A DNA stretch of 64,000 nt from NCBI RefSeq assembly GCF_000733765.1, contig NZ_JPOG01000001.1, positions 992,001-1,056,000 of the forward strand, given 5' to 3'. Under the pieces are notes generated by a model. That model did not search any database and was not told where the DNA came from. It saw only the letters and a program-made list of their open reading frames with translations. The position numbers were made by a program, and so were the translations under genes. Shown piece after piece: positions 61,428-64,000 of the stretch (positions within the stretch are counted from its first letter, which is position 1; every line of letters starts with the position of its first letter). Origin of the DNA: Algiphilus aromaticivorans DG1253 (lineage in GTDB: Bacteria; Pseudomonadota; Gammaproteobacteria; Nevskiales; Nevskiaceae).

Positions 61428-62831
61428 TCACTCGCGTCCGCGTTCCTCCCACATGCGCCGCTCGATCGCGCCGACGCGCTCTTCGGCTTCGTCGGCGCTG
61501 CGGCCACCGATCAGCGTGAAGGTGGCGATCAGTCCGACGAGCAGGCCCTGCCAGGGCTCGAAGAAGGCCAGTGCGGCGCCGGTCAGCAGCGCCACGCCGC
61601 GCTCGGTTGGGTGGCGCACGATCGCCATGGCGACATAGGCGCAGGCGAAGCCCGTCAGCACCAGCGTCAGCGACAGCGCGATGCCCATCAGCGGCTTCAG
61701 ACCGGTGAGCAGCGGCAGCAGAAAGAAGACGAAGGGAAGGCCCATGAAGTAGTAGGAGGCGATGCCGCTGTGCAGCGAGTCCATCGTGCGCGGTCCCTGT
61801 CGCCAGCGCTGGACGATGGCGACGTGCACGCCGGTCCAGACGCTGCCCTGGGTCGGGAAGAAGGGAGCAGCGATGGCCATGACGGCATTGCGGATGCCCA
61901 GTGACCAGTGGGTGCGCGTGGTGTCGATGTCGATGTGCTCGTCCGGTCGATCGGTGTTGGCGTCGCGGATGATCTCGTTGCCCGCAACCAGATCGCCGAA
62001 GAGGATGATGTAGGTCACCAGCGCCAACGGCACGGCCGCGAGGAACATCTCCCAGCTCGGCCAGCCGATGGCCAGCGGCGAGACCTTGGCCCAGGTCTCG
62101 GCGAAGGGCGGGATCAGGATTCCCCACTGGATGTCGTACTGCACCTCGCCGACCAGGGGGCCGACGATGGCGGCGACCAGAAAGCCGGGCAGCAGCCCCA
62201 GGCTGCCCAGCACCCTGAGCGCGCGGAAGCGCGTCTTCAGTAGTCGGAAGGGAATCGAGAAGATGAAGATCAGGCAGACCGCGCAGGCGGCGATGGTGGC
62301 GATGGGCTGTGCCAGCAGATAGTCGGGGGCGTCGTCGATGAAGACGCGCTTGAAGGCGGCGATGGCGGCGCCGAGAATTAGGCCCGCCTTGAGCGCATCA
62401 GGCAGCCAGGCCATGAAGCGTTTGCCGAGCCCGGTCGCACCCAGTACGAAGAGCATTGTCGATAGCGTCATCGCGAGCGCGGCCATGGCCTGGAAGCGCT
62501 CCACCGGCGTGTCGTAGCCGCCGAGGACGAAAGACAGTACCAAGGGCAGGGCTGGCGTTACCCATCCCGGCGCGTAGGGCTCGCCGAACAGGATGGGCGC
62601 GGTGCCGAGCAGGAAACCGCTGATCAGCGACATGGTCACGGCCTCCTCGAAGCTGAGGCCGAAATGCGCCGTCATCATCGGTACCAGTGCCAGGCCGGTG
62701 GCCGAAGCCAGCGCGGTGCCCTGCAGGAACTCCGGCCAGCACAGGCGTGTGTGCCAGAAGGGCAGGCGGAAGGTGAAGGGGCCCCAACGCCAGCCCGCGC
62801 GCTCGGTGGCGCCGCTGTCGGCATTCGCCAT
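61428..62831 (-). CDS. Putative membrane permease (SLC23/NCS2-like)
   Basis: 467 residues with about twelve membrane segments (for example ALASATGLALVPMMTAHF near 40 and VFFLLPLLTGLKPLMGIAL near 360). The arrangement recalls xanthine/uracil-type or SulP transporters, but no decisive substrate motif is seen. Ends with a charged cytoplasmic tail. Convergent with the ElyC-like gene. Confidence 0.6.
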   Translation of the reverse strand: MANADSGATERAGWRWGPFTFRLPFWHTRLCWPEFLQGTALASATGLALVPMMTAHFGLSFEEAVTMSLISGFLLGTAPILFGEPYAPGWVTPALPLVLSFVLGGYDTPVERFQAMAALAMTLSTMLFVLGATGLGKRFMAWLPDALKAGLILGAAIAAFKRVFIDDAPDYLLAQPIATIAACAVCLIFIFSIPFRLLKTRFRALRVLGSLGLLPGFLVAAIVGPLVGEVQYDIQWGILIPPFAETWAKVSPLAIGWPSWEMFLAAVPLALVTYIILFGDLVAGNEIIRDANTDRPDEHIDIDTTRTHWSLGIRNAVMAIAAPFFPTQGSVWTGVHVAIVQRWRQGPRTMDSLHSGIASYYFMGLPFVFFLLPLLTGLKPLMGIALSLTLVLTGFACAYVAMAIVRHPTERGVALLTGAALAFFEPWQGLLVGLIATFTLIGGRSADEAEERVGAIERRMWEERGRE

Positions 62832-63126
62832 CTGTCGTCTCCGTATTGTTGTGCTTGCTTGTGGGCCGGATCATGGCACGGCTCCGTGGTCGCGGGCGAT
62901 GCCTGCCGCGCCGCGGTCGATCGCATTCGCGTCGAACCAGAAAATGCGCGCTAACGCGCGCACCACGCCGATCAGGAAGAGAGCAGACCATGGCGAGTTC
63001 CGGCAAAGGCGGACGCGGCCTTGGGCGGCGCGGTCGGGGCTTCGCCGCTGGCGCTGGTAGCCGAGCTGGATTCGAGTGCGCTGTCCAGCATGATCGTCGC
63101 CGTGGGCGACTACGCTGCAAGACCGG

Positions 63127-63172
63127 CAGCGCTATCGCTCTTCGCCCATATGGGCGAAGAGCGATAGCGCTG
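63127..63172. repeat. Perfect 46-bp palindrome
   Basis: Two 23-base arms meet at the central CATATG with no loop or mismatch; arm ends are CAGCGCTATCGCTC and its complement. It lies in the otherwise gene-free 572-base gap 62832-63403. No U-run adjoins. A DNA cruciform, an unusual terminator or a protein-binding site are all possible. Confidence 0.85.
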
Positions 63173-63403
63173 TTTCGGGGTGCCGGATTCTCTGCAGAGC
63201 AGCGATGCGCGAGCCGACGCGATGGCGTCGGCGGCTTGCGTGCAGATCTGGCCGTAGGTGCTGCCGATGATCGCCATTAAGCAGGGGCAGCGTGGGGCCC
63301 CGTGGTGGCGTCATTGCGCTCTCATCCAGCATAAAGTCCGGTTACTGCGTCCATCGCTAGAGGGATGATTGATTTTCATCAGGTTGTCTGAGAGATACTA
63401 GGG

Positions 63404-64000
63404 ATGAGCATGAACGACGCATTGTCCGAGCCCCTGCAGCTGCCATGCGGGGCCAGTCTCGGGAACCGGATTTCCAAGGCCGGAATGACCGAAGGGCTGT
63501 CCGACCGCTATCTACGAGCCACGCCCAAGCTCTGCAAGCTGTATGAGCGCTGGTCGCGGGGAGGGGGGGGGCTGTTGATTACGGGCAACGTGCAGATCGA
63601 CAAGCGTGTGCTGGAGCGGCCCGGCAATGTCGCCATTGATGCAAATGGAGGGCGGCGAGAGCTCGAGATGTGGGCACGGGCCGGCACTTCTGGGGGCAAT
63701 CATCTGTGGATGCAGATCTCGCATGCGGGGCGCCAGGCGCCGTGGTACGCCACATGGGAGCCCTTGGCGCCGTCGGAAGTGCAGCTCAAGATTCTGGGCA
63801 CCTACCGCAAGCCGCGAGCCCTCACCGGGGGAGAGATCCAGGACTTGATCGGGCGCTGGGCGACAGCCGCCGGTGTGGCCAAGGATTGCGGCTTCACCGG
63901 TGTACAGATCCACGCTGCGCACGGTTACCTGTTGAGTTCCTTCCTGTCGCCGGTGACGAATCGACGCGACGATGAATGGGGCGGTTCTCTCGAGAATCGC
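63404..64000 (+). CDS. NADH:flavin oxidoreductase, old yellow enzyme family (partial)
   Basis: 199 codons are open to the window edge, so the 3' half is missing. RBS-like AGGG lies four bases before ATG 63404; an ATG at 63410 is an alternative. OYE landmarks: LGNRISKAGMTEGL at the N-terminus, LLITGNVQIDKR, WMQISHAGRQ and GVQIHAAHGYLLSSFLSPVTN with the paired substrate-binding His residues. Reduces activated C=C bonds with FMN; could act on terpenoid enones, but this is speculative. Confidence 0.92.
   Translation, partial: MSMNDALSEPLQLPCGASLGNRISKAGMTEGLSDRYLRATPKLCKLYERWSRGGGGLLITGNVQIDKRVLERPGNVAIDANGGRRELEMWARAGTSGGNHLWMQISHAGRQAPWYATWEPLAPSEVQLKILGTYRKPRALTGGEIQDLIGRWATAAGVAKDCGFTGVQIHAAHGYLLSSFLSPVTNRRDDEWGGSLENR

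Noticed and set aside
62960-63170. Possible 3' remnant of a gene (frame ending in LSLFAHMGEER before the palindrome)
   Set aside because: The frame opens after a TAA with no ATG or RBS, and no family is recognised; it could be chance in GC-rich DNA.

Overview
The window is high-G+C, densely packed chromosomal DNA of a gammaproteobacterium. The run glyA-nrdR-ribD-ribE-ribBX-ribH-nusB-thiL-pgpA is classical proteobacterial gene order, and the fused methyltransferase RlmKL and the geranyl-CoA (Atu-type) genes fit gammaproteobacteria. I cannot name a genus from sequence alone. No rRNA, tRNA, CRISPR array, transposase or phage gene was seen.

Layout. (1) 1-7832: end of nadA, then the one-carbon/riboflavin/thiamine block, all on +. 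(2) 7933-14311: an AtuA-like protein, ETF-ubiquinone oxidoreductase, etfB, etfA and an AtuG-like dehydrogenase; its partners atuC-atuE-atuF lie 40 kb away at 53305-57944. Together they suggest acyclic-terpene (citronellol/geraniol) degradation with electrons fed to quinone. (3) 14414-29555: an orphan pilin, then an unusual set of envelope genes: PepSY protein, flavinylation-motif FMN-binding protein, exported truncated globin, DUF3034 outer-membrane protein, RND permease, two cupredoxin proteins (one fused to OmpA), and a five-gene TPR/lipoprotein operon. Four near-consensus sigma-54 promoters (two minus, two plus) drive these genes, and both minus-strand promoters are followed by a leader RNA with an intrinsic terminator. 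This is the best candidate for an undescribed system. (4) 29717-53067: nitrate assimilation: nasT-nasS, nirB, a NirD-reductase fusion, nasA, a nitrate transporter, a uroporphyrinogen-III synthase-like protein and modABC, interrupted by unrelated envelope genes. NtrC-like sites, sigma-54 promoters and a textbook ANTAR dual-hexaloop attenuator are visible. (5) 57930-64000: a single-domain globin, rlmKL, an ElyC-like protein, a permease and a partial old-yellow-enzyme gene.

How it fits together. Nitrate enters by the 43.4 kb transporter, is reduced by NasA (Mo cofactor, supplied via ModABC) and NirB (siroheme), and the operons respond to nitrogen status (NtrC/sigma-54) and nitrate (NasS/NasT antitermination). 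The envelope module combines flavin, haem and type-1 copper redox centres outside the cytoplasm under shared sigma-54 control; its physiological role is not evident from sequence.
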